This document shows, piece by piece, positions 34,490 to 42,083 of a stretch of DNA of 64,000 bases (position 1 is the stretch's first letter; each line of letters starts with the position of its first letter). This DNA comes from Prosthecobacter sp. SYSU 5D2 (lineage in GTDB: Bacteria > Verrucomicrobiota > Verrucomicrobiia > Verrucomicrobiales > Verrucomicrobiaceae), in the NCBI RefSeq assembly GCF_039655865.1, contig NZ_JBBYXL010000006.1:124001-188000 (forward strand). The letters are read 5' to 3'. Below the pieces are notes generated by a model, which worked only from the letters and a program-made list of their open reading frames with translations, was not told the origin of the DNA and made no database searches. Made by a program: the position numbers and the translations under genes.

Positions 34490-35974
34490 ATGCTGGTGAC
34501 ATGCCGCCAGATGCAGGAGATGGAGGAGCGCGCCTTCGCCAATGGAGTGCGCGCAGAAGCTCTGATGGACGCTGCAGGCATGGGCATCGCCGAGGTGGTG
34601 CGGCAGTTTTTCCCAACACCAGGCACGCTGGTCCTCTACCTTGGTACTGGCAACAATGCAGGAGATGCACTGGTGGCAGCGCGGGAGATGGAAAAAGCCG
34701 GCTGGCACGTCCAGGCCCGGCTGGCAGCTGAGGTGGCCAAATTTAAACCCTTGCCGCTTAAACACTGGAAGTCGCTCAAGGGAGTCAGGAAACTCAATTA
34801 CGCCCCGGCTTCGTTCCGCAAAGGACCACGGGTCCTGCTGGACGGGCTGCTTGGTATCGGCAGCCAGGGGCCATTGCGCCCGCCGGTTCAGGCTCTGGCC
34901 GCTGAGATGAATTCCCTGCGGCGCAGCCATGGTGCTTTCACTTTTGCCATGGATATCCCCTCAGGTCTGGACGGGGATGCCGGGGTGCCGGAGAAGGACT
35001 GCGTCATTGCCGATGTCACCGCGACTGTGGCCGTGGCCAAACAGGGGCTTTTGGCCGATCTGGCCGTCAACCATGTGGGCAGGCTGGCGCTGGTACCATT
35101 GCCTGGCTTGGAGAGTTTCAGCCCGGAGAATGCGGACCGGTCCGACTTGGTCACGCCTTCCCTCTTACGCAGCTTTGTGCCACGGCGTAATTTTGATTTT
35201 CACAAAGGCCAGGCCGGACGCATCGGCATCCTTGCCGGGTCACGGGGCTTTTATGGTGCCGCTGAACTGGCCTGCCGGGGTGCCCTGCGTGCCGGGGCAG
35301 GACTGGTCACCCTGCTGGTCAAAGCGGAGGCTTATGACATCCTGGTGCGCCGGGTGCCGGCTGAAGTCATGGTCAAGATGGTGAAGGATTATCGCGAGAC
35401 TCTGGAAATGCGTTTTGATGCCCTGGGAATCGGCCCCGGCCTGGGTTTTGACCATGAAGAAGAATGCCAGGCAGTACTGCAAAAGGCATCAGCACCCACT
35501 GTCGTGGACGCGGATGCCATTACTATGCTGGCCAGGAGGCCCGACCTGCTGCAGACCGCCTCCTCACAACGTCTGCTAACCCCGCATCCAGGGGAAATGT
35601 CCCGGCTCATGCCGGACGGGGGCATCCTGTGCCGCTGCGATCAGGCGGAAACTTGGGCGGCCAGCCATCCACGTCACACGCTGTTGCTAAAAGGTTCCCG
35701 GACGGTCATCGCCACGCATGGTCAGGATACACTTTTCAATACCACCGGACATCCTGGCATGGCCACGGGCGGCATGGGAGATGTTCTCACGGGTGTCTGT
35801 TCCGCGCTCATTGGCCAAGGAATTCCGCTTCATCGTGCTGCCGCATTTGGAGCCTGGCTGTGCGGACGTGCTGCGGAACTGCATGCCGTGTCAAACGCTC
35901 CTGAAAGCAATCTGCCCGGGGACGTGGTGGATCATTTGGGCGGGGCTTGGAATGGCCTGCCTGAAAGTTATTAA
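34490..35974 (+). CDS. nnr: Bifunctional NAD(P)H-hydrate epimerase / ADP-dependent dehydratase
   Basis: 494 residues. The N-terminal YjeF_N domain has MQEMEERAFANGVRAEALMDAAG and YLGTGNNAGDALVAAREM; it interconverts R and S forms of NAD(P)H hydrate. The C-terminal ribokinase-like domain (from about 225) has HKGQAGRIGILAGSRGFYGAAEL, LTPHPGEMSRL and NTTGHPGMATGGMGDVLTG; it restores NAD(P)H using ADP. Both active-site motifs are complete. It is a cytoplasmic metabolite-repair enzyme. The next gene begins about 60 bases on. Confidence 0.95.
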   Translation: MLVTCRQMQEMEERAFANGVRAEALMDAAGMGIAEVVRQFFPTPGTLVLYLGTGNNAGDALVAAREMEKAGWHVQARLAAEVAKFKPLPLKHWKSLKGVRKLNYAPASFRKGPRVLLDGLLGIGSQGPLRPPVQALAAEMNSLRRSHGAFTFAMDIPSGLDGDAGVPEKDCVIADVTATVAVAKQGLLADLAVNHVGRLALVPLPGLESFSPENADRSDLVTPSLLRSFVPRRNFDFHKGQAGRIGILAGSRGFYGAAELACRGALRAGAGLVTLLVKAEAYDILVRRVPAEVMVKMVKDYRETLEMRFDALGIGPGLGFDHEEECQAVLQKASAPTVVDADAITMLARRPDLLQTASSQRLLTPHPGEMSRLMPDGGILCRCDQAETWAASHPRHTLLLKGSRTVIATHGQDTLFNTTGHPGMATGGMGDVLTGVCSALIGQGIPLHRAAAFGAWLCGRAAELHAVSNAPESNLPGDVVDHLGGAWNGLPESY

Positions 35975-36036
35975 TAACTGCAGCGGTCGCATTGCACTTC
36001 CCTTGGCGGGATGGACCTGCTAGCACAACAACAGCT

Positions 36037-37032
36037 ATGCGCGCTCTTCAGCTCACCCGTCCCCGGCATTTTGAATGGATCCCTTTATCCGAAGCGGTTG
36101 CCCCCAAGCCGGGTGAAGCCCTGGTGGCCATCCGTGCCATCGGCATCTGCGGCACAGACATCAGTGGTTATCTGGGCAAGATGCCGTTCATCGAGTTTCC
36201 ACGCATCCTGGGCCATGAGCTGGGGGTGGAGGTCCTGGCCGTAGGGGAGCAGGTCACGCATTTGAAACCGGGCGACCGCTGCTCGGTGGAGCCTTATTTG
36301 AACTGCGGCCATTGCCATGCCTGCAAAAAAGGGCTAACCAACTGTTGCGAATCGCTCAGCGTGCTGGGCGTGCATTGCGACGGCGGCATGCGGGAGCGCA
36401 TGGTTCTGCCTGCCCACAAACTGCATCCCTGCAATGCGCTGGAATTCGGGCAGCTTGCTTTGGTCGAGACGCTCGCCATCGGCTGCCATGCGGTGAACCG
36501 TGCAGCCCTTTCCGAAGAGGATGATGTGCTGATCATCGGTGCAGGTCCCATCGGACTGACCGTGCTGGAGTTTGCCCGGCTCGCCACTCGCCGCATCACC
36601 GTGCTGGAACTGAGCGCCAACCGTCGCGCCTTTGTGCAGCAGTATTACCCTGGCATTTCAGTGGTGGCATCCTTGCCGGATGAACCGATGGCCCAGGTCG
36701 TCTTTGATGCCACTGGCAACGCTCACTCCATGGCCCAGGCTTTGCGTCTGGCCCGGTTCACCGGTCGCATTGTTTATGTGGGCATTACCAAGGAACCCGT
36801 CCTCCTGGATGATCCCCTGCTGCATCGCCGGGAGCTCACCCTGCTGGCCAGCCGCAATGCCGTCAGTTCAGATTTTCCCCGAATCCTTGATCTGATGCAC
36901 AGCGGGAGGATTGATACCCTCCCTTGGATCAGCCATGCTCGCCCCTGGGAGGAATTGCCTGCCCTGTTGGAGGATCTCACACGGCCGGATGTAAATGCCA
37001 TTAAGGCTGTCGCTTTACTTTCTAAAGATTGA
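36037..37032 (+). CDS. Zinc-dependent medium-chain alcohol dehydrogenase
   Basis: 331 residues from the ATG at 36037 (MRALQLTRPRH); the frame opens at 35992. The catalytic zinc ligands are in GICGTD and GHELG. The structural zinc is held by the four-cysteine loop CGHCHACKKGLTNCC. The NAD(P)-binding fold begins VLIIGAGPIGLTVLEFA. This is the sorbitol/threonine-dehydrogenase-like branch, so sugar alcohol or galactonate-type substrates are possible, but none can be assigned. It follows nnr on the same strand by 62 bases. Confidence 0.9.
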   Translation: MRALQLTRPRHFEWIPLSEAVAPKPGEALVAIRAIGICGTDISGYLGKMPFIEFPRILGHELGVEVLAVGEQVTHLKPGDRCSVEPYLNCGHCHACKKGLTNCCESLSVLGVHCDGGMRERMVLPAHKLHPCNALEFGQLALVETLAIGCHAVNRAALSEEDDVLIIGAGPIGLTVLEFARLATRRITVLELSANRRAFVQQYYPGISVVASLPDEPMAQVVFDATGNAHSMAQALRLARFTGRIVYVGITKEPVLLDDPLLHRRELTLLASRNAVSSDFPRILDLMHSGRIDTLPWISHARPWEELPALLEDLTRPDVNAIKAVALLSKD

Positions 37033-37104
37033 CGTACTTGTTGTTTTTATGCAAAATGAAGAGTTAAGACCCTGTATTAACCTCAGGACTTAACCGCACT
37101 GATT

Positions 37105-37584
37105 ATGATGAAAACCTTTGTGCTGAACGGATTGATCTTTTTCACGGCTTTGACATCTTGGGCTCAAAGCCCCTACTCCATTGATTTGATGGGGACGAGC
37201 AAACAATATTTGCACCATAACAACGTCTGGAAAGAGGGCACCGATTGCGTCAACGTCAAAGTGACCAGTGAAGTGCCTTTGAAGAAGTCGGACATCGTGA
37301 TCAAGGCCTACTTCTATTCAGCCGAAGGGAAGGTGCAGTATGTCGCTGAAAAACCATCTGCCTCCTTCACCAAATACACGATGGAGACGGTCCCGGATGT
37401 ATTGGAGAAGGGTAAAAAGCATGAGTTTTTCTTCGCCATTCCAGAACGGTATTCCAAAGGCAGCAGCAAGTGGAAGCGCGCAGTAGTGGTCTTTGGTGAC
37501 AAATCGAAGGTTGCGGCGAGGGTTTACCCCAAGGATGACATCACCAAGTTTGAGTTCGCGGAAAAGTCCCGGATGAAACAATGA
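37105..37584 (+). CDS. Small secreted protein of unknown function
   Basis: 159 residues (start at 37105 or the second Met at 37108). A clear signal peptide (FVLNGLIFFTALTSWAQS) leads to an all-beta-looking domain with regular Val/Phe strands: NVKVTSEVPLKKSDIVIKAYFYS, YTMETVPDVLEKGKKHEFFF, RAVVVFGDKSKVAARVYP (landmarks only). I do not recognise the family; a beta-sandwich interaction domain is the obvious guess. It lies between the dehydrogenase and scpA with its own gap on each side, so it is probably a separate transcript. Confidence 0.65.
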   Translation: MMKTFVLNGLIFFTALTSWAQSPYSIDLMGTSKQYLHHNNVWKEGTDCVNVKVTSEVPLKKSDIVIKAYFYSAEGKVQYVAEKPSASFTKYTMETVPDVLEKGKKHEFFFAIPERYSKGSSKWKRAVVVFGDKSKVAARVYPKDDITKFEFAEKSRMKQ

Positions 37585-37609
37585 GCGAATGACGGGCCCG
37601 CCATAATCC

Positions 37610-37629
37610 CACCGTAGGATGGTGTTTTT
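37610..37629 (+). terminator. Weak terminator-like hairpin after the small secreted gene
   Basis: CACC (37610-37613) pairs with GGTG (37621-37624) across a 7-base loop and is followed directly by TTTTT. The stem is only 4 bp, so termination would be partial at best. It lies about 26 bases past the stop codon. Confidence 0.35.
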
Positions 37630-37669
37630 CTCCTCGCATCTCTCCTCATCCCGGCCATAAGCTCCGCGC

Positions 37670-38401
37670 GTGGAAGACAAGGATTACAAGGTCAAACTGG
37701 AAATTTTCGAGGGTCCCCTCGACCTGCTGCTGTACCTCATCAAAAAGGATGAGATTGATATTTACGATGTCTCCATCGGACGCATCACAAAACAATATCT
37801 GGATTACATCAACACCTTCAAGATGCTGAACATCGAGGTGGCCAGCGAGTTCATCGTCATGGCGGCCAACCTGATGTACATCAAGAGCCGCGAACTCCTG
37901 CCCCAGATACAGCAGCCGCCGGAGGAGGATGCGGATGAAGAAGATCCGCGTTGGGAACTCATCCGTCAGCTTGTGGAATACAAAAAGTTCAAGGATGTGG
38001 CCAGCTTCCTGGGCACACAGGAGGTGAAAGCGGACGAGTTTTTTGCCACCACCCCAGAGCTGCCGGACCTGAGCGCCCCTGCCCCGGATGTGGTCGGTCA
38101 GGTGGGCATCTTTGACCTCATCCGCGCTTTTCAAAAAGTGCTGAAGCGCTTCGAGAACACCACGGACATCCGCGAGATCGTCAGTGACCGGTACAGCGTG
38201 GCGGACAAAATCGAGCACCTGCTTGAGGCCATCCCGATGGGCGGCCGGGTGCGCTTTGACTCCCTTTTCAGCACCGCCGCCAGCCGGGTGGAGGTTATCG
38301 TCACCTTCCTCGCCATGCTGGAGCTGATGAAGCTGAACCACCTGATGGTGGAGCAGGAGCAGATGCTGGGTGACATCGTGGTCATCCGGCCGATGAAATA
38401 A
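37670..38401 (+). CDS. scpA: Segregation and condensation protein A
   Basis: 243 residues. It starts with GTG: VKLEIFEGPLDLLLYLIKKDEIDIYDVSIGRIT follows at once and is the conserved kleisin N-terminus of ScpA (landmark). ASEFIVMAANLMYIKSRELLP is the next signature. The C-terminal winged helix (RFDSLFSTAASRVEVIVTFLAMLELMKL) binds the SMC head. ScpA bridges SMC and ScpB in chromosome compaction. No scpB gene follows; the downstream gap is repeat-rich. It is alone on its strand here. Confidence 0.94.
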   Translation: MEDKDYKVKLEIFEGPLDLLLYLIKKDEIDIYDVSIGRITKQYLDYINTFKMLNIEVASEFIVMAANLMYIKSRELLPQIQQPPEEDADEEDPRWELIRQLVEYKKFKDVASFLGTQEVKADEFFATTPELPDLSAPAPDVVGQVGIFDLIRAFQKVLKRFENTTDIREIVSDRYSVADKIEHLLEAIPMGGRVRFDSLFSTAASRVEVIVTFLAMLELMKLNHLMVEQEQMLGDIVVIRPMK

Positions 38402-38437
38402 ACAAGGTTATTTAATATGCTGCCCTTTCTAACTGCA

Positions 38438-38541
38438 TATACCAAGTTCCAAAAAGGTTGTCTGAAACCAGGGACTTTTGGCGATGTCGCCATGACCCAG
38501 GGACAGGGTTTTGGCTCCATCAGCCCGCAGGGTTGCCCCAT
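38438..38541. repeat. Intergenic repeat, copy A
   Basis: About 104 bp beginning TATACC and ending TGCCCCAT. It aligns with copy B at 38752-38857 with scattered changes in the first two thirds and only one mismatch in the final 38 bp (38504-38541). Both copies have the same orientation. Function is unknown. Confidence 0.75.
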
Positions 38542-38751
38542 CGGTCTGCCGCATGGATGGGGTTTGGCGTGGCGTGGCCGGTGCGGCTACTCCTTCGGAG
38601 TAGGCGGCAGATTGGAAACATCGTGATCTTTGACCGGAGGTCTGGCTCGTCCAGACTCGCCGACGCTTGGGCTATTGATGGATAGCCCTACGGGCTGAGG
38701 GAACCTGGCAAGCTCAGCGGCATTTCGGACACTCTTTTTGGAAACCAAGTC

Positions 38752-38857
38752 TATACCGTTTTCAAAAAAAGATGTCCGAAACTCGGGCCTTTCCGGCAAA
38801 TGCGGCCATGAGCAAAGGGCAGGGTTTTGGCTCCATCAGCCCGCAGGGCTGCCCCAT
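38752..38857. repeat. Intergenic repeat, copy B
   Basis: About 106 bp, same orientation as copy A and 314 bp downstream. It shares the TATACC start, the TGTC(T/C)GAAAC block, the CCATGA block and the nearly identical 38-bp end (38820-38857). The strong conservation of one end suggests that end carries the functional part. Confidence 0.75.
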
Positions 38858-38978
38858 GGTAGCCGGAGTGTCAGGCGAGCCTTGGCGAGCCAGACCTCCG
38901 GTAGGGAAAACGAAGGACTCTCGCTGAAGATCAACCCGCCAGGGTTGCCCCATCATGTCGCGGCCTCGACAGACCCGC

Positions 38979-39260
38979 TCAGGGCTTACGTCTGACCTGC
39001 CGGGCCCCTGAAGCGGACTTCCAATAAGTCAGTCCCTCTTCAAAACAGGTTCCGGTCAGCTCCTCCACCTTTGCTGCCACATATCCCTTCGCATCTTCCA
39101 CGCCCTGGTTATAAGCAAAGGGGCTGATCTCTTTGAGAATATACTCCAGCAGGTGCCCGGCCTGGATGTCTCCCAGTTCGCAGTCCAGCTCTTTGGAGGC
39201 ATAACGCTGGAGGGAACCGATGATCTCCGTCTTCTGGGCTTTGGTGAGGGTTGGGTTCAT
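38979..39260 (-). CDS. DUF2164 family protein
   Basis: 93 residues. LQRYASKELDCELGDIQAGHLLEYILKEISPFAYNQGVEDA (landmark) is the full DUF2164 signature: L-Q-R-Y...E-L...G..Q-A...L-L-x-x-x-L-x-E-I-x-P-x-x-Y-N-Q-G-V-x-D-A. The C-terminus adds an extra 15 or so residues rich in Arg/Lys. The family's role is not known. It is convergent with scpA across the repeat gap and follows the LRR-DUF1963 gene on the minus strand after about 100 bases. Confidence 0.88.
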   Translation of the reverse strand: MNPTLTKAQKTEIIGSLQRYASKELDCELGDIQAGHLLEYILKEISPFAYNQGVEDAKGYVAAKVEELTGTCFEEGLTYWKSASGARQVRRKP

Positions 39261-39362
39261 GGGGTGGTCGGCATCATGTTATGTATTGGGGCGGTACAGA
39301 GAGCTGGGGTTCAATACAAAATTGGCTCCATGCCAACACTAGGTTTCCTGTTTCATTCCGCT

Positions 39363-40934
39363 CTACGATGATTCCAGACTGACATGCACATTGGAAAAAT
39401 CCTCTCGTCGGAGGTCTTCCTGATGGATGCTGAAAGTCACGGTGCCAGCATCCCAAAAACAGAAACCGACGTTGGCATCCCAGCCCAATTTCAGCAATGG
39501 CACCCACTCTTTCGCCTGGCCCCGCATATCCTTGGCGGCCAGTTCTTGCGGCGATTCATGTTGGGTGAATGTGTATCCGTTGATGTGATGCTCGGCACGC
39601 ACAATGAAAGCCTCCCATTTCTCGTAAGTGAGATCGTCTGCGATTTCCTCGGACGGAGAGTGCGGACATGAGATGAAACGCCCAAACTTTATTCGATGAG
39701 CCTTTTCCGTGTAGTCATCTTCAGGACTTAACATTTCGTCGGCACCTGCGTGACGGACGGTGGTTAACTCCTGAAAATCACCTCTGTTGTAAAGAACCTT
39801 GCCGTTTAGTGCTTCAGTATCATCCAGGAAAAACGAGAGCAAACCGGACCGTGGTAAAAAGCTGTTTAAAGGAGCAATTTCCTCTAGATTAAGCTGAGCC
39901 AAGAAAATCCAATAAAATCCATCCGTTTTCGGAAAGTATGAAGGATCCGGCAGATCAGGAAAGCCTCCCAAACGCGAACTAGCCTTTTGCGAATAATCAT
40001 CTGGCGAAGAGGATTCAAGGGCTATAGCTTCCCGGCTGCATTTCACGATGGCCTCACTCATATCCGCAAGTTGCGCTTCCTGAATAGCCGCCAGGAATGG
40101 CTGGTACATCTGGCTGCCAGGAGCCACCAAAAGTCTCATGTCCTTCAGCTCAACCTGTGGAGGCTTTACACTGTGTGTATAAGACCAGTCCATGTACATC
40201 GCACGTTTTGAGGCTTCGATGGAGATGCTGAGATTTTCCACCTTGGACAGATCTTCAGGGAGGGTAACAAACGGATTGTTCTCCAAAGACAGCGAACGAA
40301 GGTTAGGCATCCTACAGATGCAATCTGGCAGGGTGGTCAGCTTGTTGAAATCCAAAGATAGGCATTCGAGATTTGACAGATTCCCAATGTCATTCGGGAG
40401 ACTTTTCAGATGGTTGACGTCTATAGACAAAAAATCCAGTTTTTCTAACTTTGTAATCGCTTCAGGCAGCATCTCAAGTTCGTTGTAGGAAAGAACAAGT
40501 GTCTTAAGCTGGCTCAATCGGCCAATTGATTCTGGCATTTGCCGCAGCTTGTTTTGAGACAGTCCGAGACACTGAAGCTCAACCAAATCGCCTATCTCCT
40601 CCGCCACATGGGTGAGGGAATTATTTCCCATAAACAGAGAGCGCAAATAGCGGAGCTTGAAAAGACTTTGAGGGAAATCTGAAATATTGCAGGCCTGAAG
40701 ATAGACTGCTTGAAGGTTTTTTAAGCTGCCTAATCTTGGCAGGAGCTGACTGACATCTGAAAACGAAATAGAAATTGATTGAAGATTTTCCAATTCAGCG
40801 ATCCGCGCCACGTCGGCAGCATTCTCAAGCCGATAAGCCCTAAAACGAAACACCTCTTCCGGATCGCGGAGTGCGAGGTTGAGGTCATCGAACTCTGGAA
40901 GTTGTTTGAGTTCTTCTTCGGTAAACAATGGCAT
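39363..40934 (-). CDS. Leucine-rich repeat protein fused to DUF1963 (YwqG-like) domain
   Basis: 523 residues, no signal peptide. Residues about 45-235 hold eight or more LRR units of about 23 residues, of the bacterial LPxxIxxLxxLxxLxLxxN type (for example LPDCICRMPNLRSLSLENN). The C-terminal half (about 310-520) matches DUF1963/YwqG: SRLGGFPDLPDPSYFP, FLAQLNLEEIAPL, LPRSGLLSFFLDD and W-D-A-G-T-V-T-F-S-I. DUF1963 proteins are predicted cytoplasmic beta proteins of unknown role, several near toxin-immunity loci. The gene is visibly AT-richer than its neighbours, suggesting transfer. It may act as a recognition protein with LRRs for binding. Confidence 0.82.
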   Translation of the reverse strand: MPLFTEEELKQLPEFDDLNLALRDPEEVFRFRAYRLENAADVARIAELENLQSISISFSDVSQLLPRLGSLKNLQAVYLQACNISDFPQSLFKLRYLRSLFMGNNSLTHVAEEIGDLVELQCLGLSQNKLRQMPESIGRLSQLKTLVLSYNELEMLPEAITKLEKLDFLSIDVNHLKSLPNDIGNLSNLECLSLDFNKLTTLPDCICRMPNLRSLSLENNPFVTLPEDLSKVENLSISIEASKRAMYMDWSYTHSVKPPQVELKDMRLLVAPGSQMYQPFLAAIQEAQLADMSEAIVKCSREAIALESSSPDDYSQKASSRLGGFPDLPDPSYFPKTDGFYWIFLAQLNLEEIAPLNSFLPRSGLLSFFLDDTEALNGKVLYNRGDFQELTTVRHAGADEMLSPEDDYTEKAHRIKFGRFISCPHSPSEEIADDLTYEKWEAFIVRAEHHINGYTFTQHESPQELAAKDMRGQAKEWVPLLKLGWDANVGFCFWDAGTVTFSIHQEDLRREDFSNVHVSLESS

Positions 40935-41109
40935 GCTTTTTCAACACGTATCAGGTGTTGGTTTGTCAGCAAGCCAAACCATGGGGACGTTCAAGCGTTT
41001 CTGCGCGCCGCGACGTCGACTGTAAACCTGGACTGGAATAACCCCGCAGCAAACCGTCAGACGACACTTTGTGACGATAGCTTAACAGGCGAGTTGGCGA
41101 GTTAACAAC

Positions 41110-42012
41110 TCACTCCACATCCAGCTCCGGCTTGAAATCAGCCGCGTGATACGAGCTGCGGACCAAAGGCGCGCTGGCGACGTGGCGGAAGCCTTTTTTG
41201 CGGGCGATCTCCTTGTAATTTTCGAAGGTGTCCGGGTGGACGTATTCGATGACGGGGAGATGCTGGGCGGAGGGGCGCAGGTATTGGCCGAGGGTGAGGA
41301 CGGTGACGTCGTGCTCCAGGAGGTCGTCCATGGCCTGGAAGAGCTCCACTTCCGTTTCACCGAGGCCGAGCATGAGGCCGCTTTTGGTGGCGCACTTGGT
41401 GCCCAGCTCCAGGGAGATCTGCTTGGCGCGTTTCAGCACCTTCAGGCTGCGATGATACTGGGCGCGGCTGCGGACGAGGGGGGTGAGGCGCTCGACGGTT
41501 TCCAGGTTGTGATTGAAGATGTGCGGCCGGGCTCTCATGACCACGTCCAGGGAGTCTTCCTTCTCATTGAAATCGGGCACCAGAATCTCGATGGTGATGT
41601 GGGGAACAGCCTCGCGGACGGCCTCAATGGTGCGGGCGAAGTGCTCGGCACCACCGTCTTTGACGTCATCGCGCGCCACGGCGGTGATGACGACATGGTT
41701 CAAACCGAGGCGCTTCGTGGCAGCGGCCACACGCTGAGGTTCATCGGCCTCCAGGGCAAAGGGTTTGGCGGTTTTGACGGCGCAAAAGCCGCAGGCACGG
41801 GTGCAGCGGTCCCCGGCAATCATGAAGGTGGCCGTGCCCTGGCTCCAGCATTCCCAGCGGTTCGGGCACTGGGCCTCTTCGCAGACGGTGTGCAGTTTCA
41901 GGTCCGAAATAAGGGACTTCGTACTCCAGAAAACGGGGTCGCGGGGCAGCTTCACACGGATCCAGTCGGGCTTCTTTTCCGTGTGCAGAGCGGGGTCAAT
42001 TTTGCAGGCCAT
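41110..42012 (-). CDS. lipA: Lipoyl synthase
   Basis: 300 residues. Both iron-sulfur motifs are present: the auxiliary cluster Cys44, Cys49, Cys55 (CEEAQCPNRWEC) and the radical SAM motif Cys70, Cys74, Cys77 (CTRACGFC). The C-terminal RSSY (285-288), which supplies a cluster ligand, is also there. LipA inserts two sulfurs into octanoyl groups on lipoyl domains. The LipM-like transferase at 6878-7615 would supply the substrate. It is 71 bases downstream of the TrhO-RluA fusion gene's stop in the opposite sense of reading order, on the same strand, so it follows the unlinked gap of 175 bases before the LRR gene. Confidence 0.96.
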   Translation of the reverse strand: MACKIDPALHTEKKPDWIRVKLPRDPVFWSTKSLISDLKLHTVCEEAQCPNRWECWSQGTATFMIAGDRCTRACGFCAVKTAKPFALEADEPQRVAAATKRLGLNHVVITAVARDDVKDGGAEHFARTIEAVREAVPHITIEILVPDFNEKEDSLDVVMRARPHIFNHNLETVERLTPLVRSRAQYHRSLKVLKRAKQISLELGTKCATKSGLMLGLGETEVELFQAMDDLLEHDVTVLTLGQYLRPSAQHLPVIEYVHPDTFENYKEIARKKGFRHVASAPLVRSSYHAADFKPELDVE

Positions 42013-42083
42013 GTCGAGGACATACGAATGCCCCGGATCGGGCAGTTGGCAAATGGTGAATGAAGGGCAGCCCTGGCAGTTTT

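Larger units (their letters stand above)
38402..38978. repeat. Gene-free convergent gap with repeats and palindromes
   Basis: 577 bases with no credible gene, between the ends of scpA and the DUF2164 gene. Two imperfect copies of a roughly 105-bp unit are present (38438-38541 and 38752-38857). Their last 38 bases (38504-38541 and 38820-38857) differ at one position. A third truncated copy of the unit's end lies at 38935-38954. Between the copies are two perfect hairpins: GTCTGG/CCAGAC at 38640-38656 and GGGCTAT/ATAGCCC at 38669-38688. GGCGAGCC occurs twice, 2 bases apart, near 38874-38891. This resembles REP/BIME-type intergenic elements. Confidence 0.8.

Noticed and set aside
37318-37680. 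A 120-codon minus-strand frame opposite the small secreted protein
   Set aside because: The plus-strand frame has a signal peptide and regular beta strands; the minus-strand frame runs across the gene boundary.
38438-38857. A CRISPR or insertion-sequence explanation for the intergenic repeats
   Set aside because: Only two full units 314 bp apart, no regular spacers, no transposase and no flanking target-site duplication visible.
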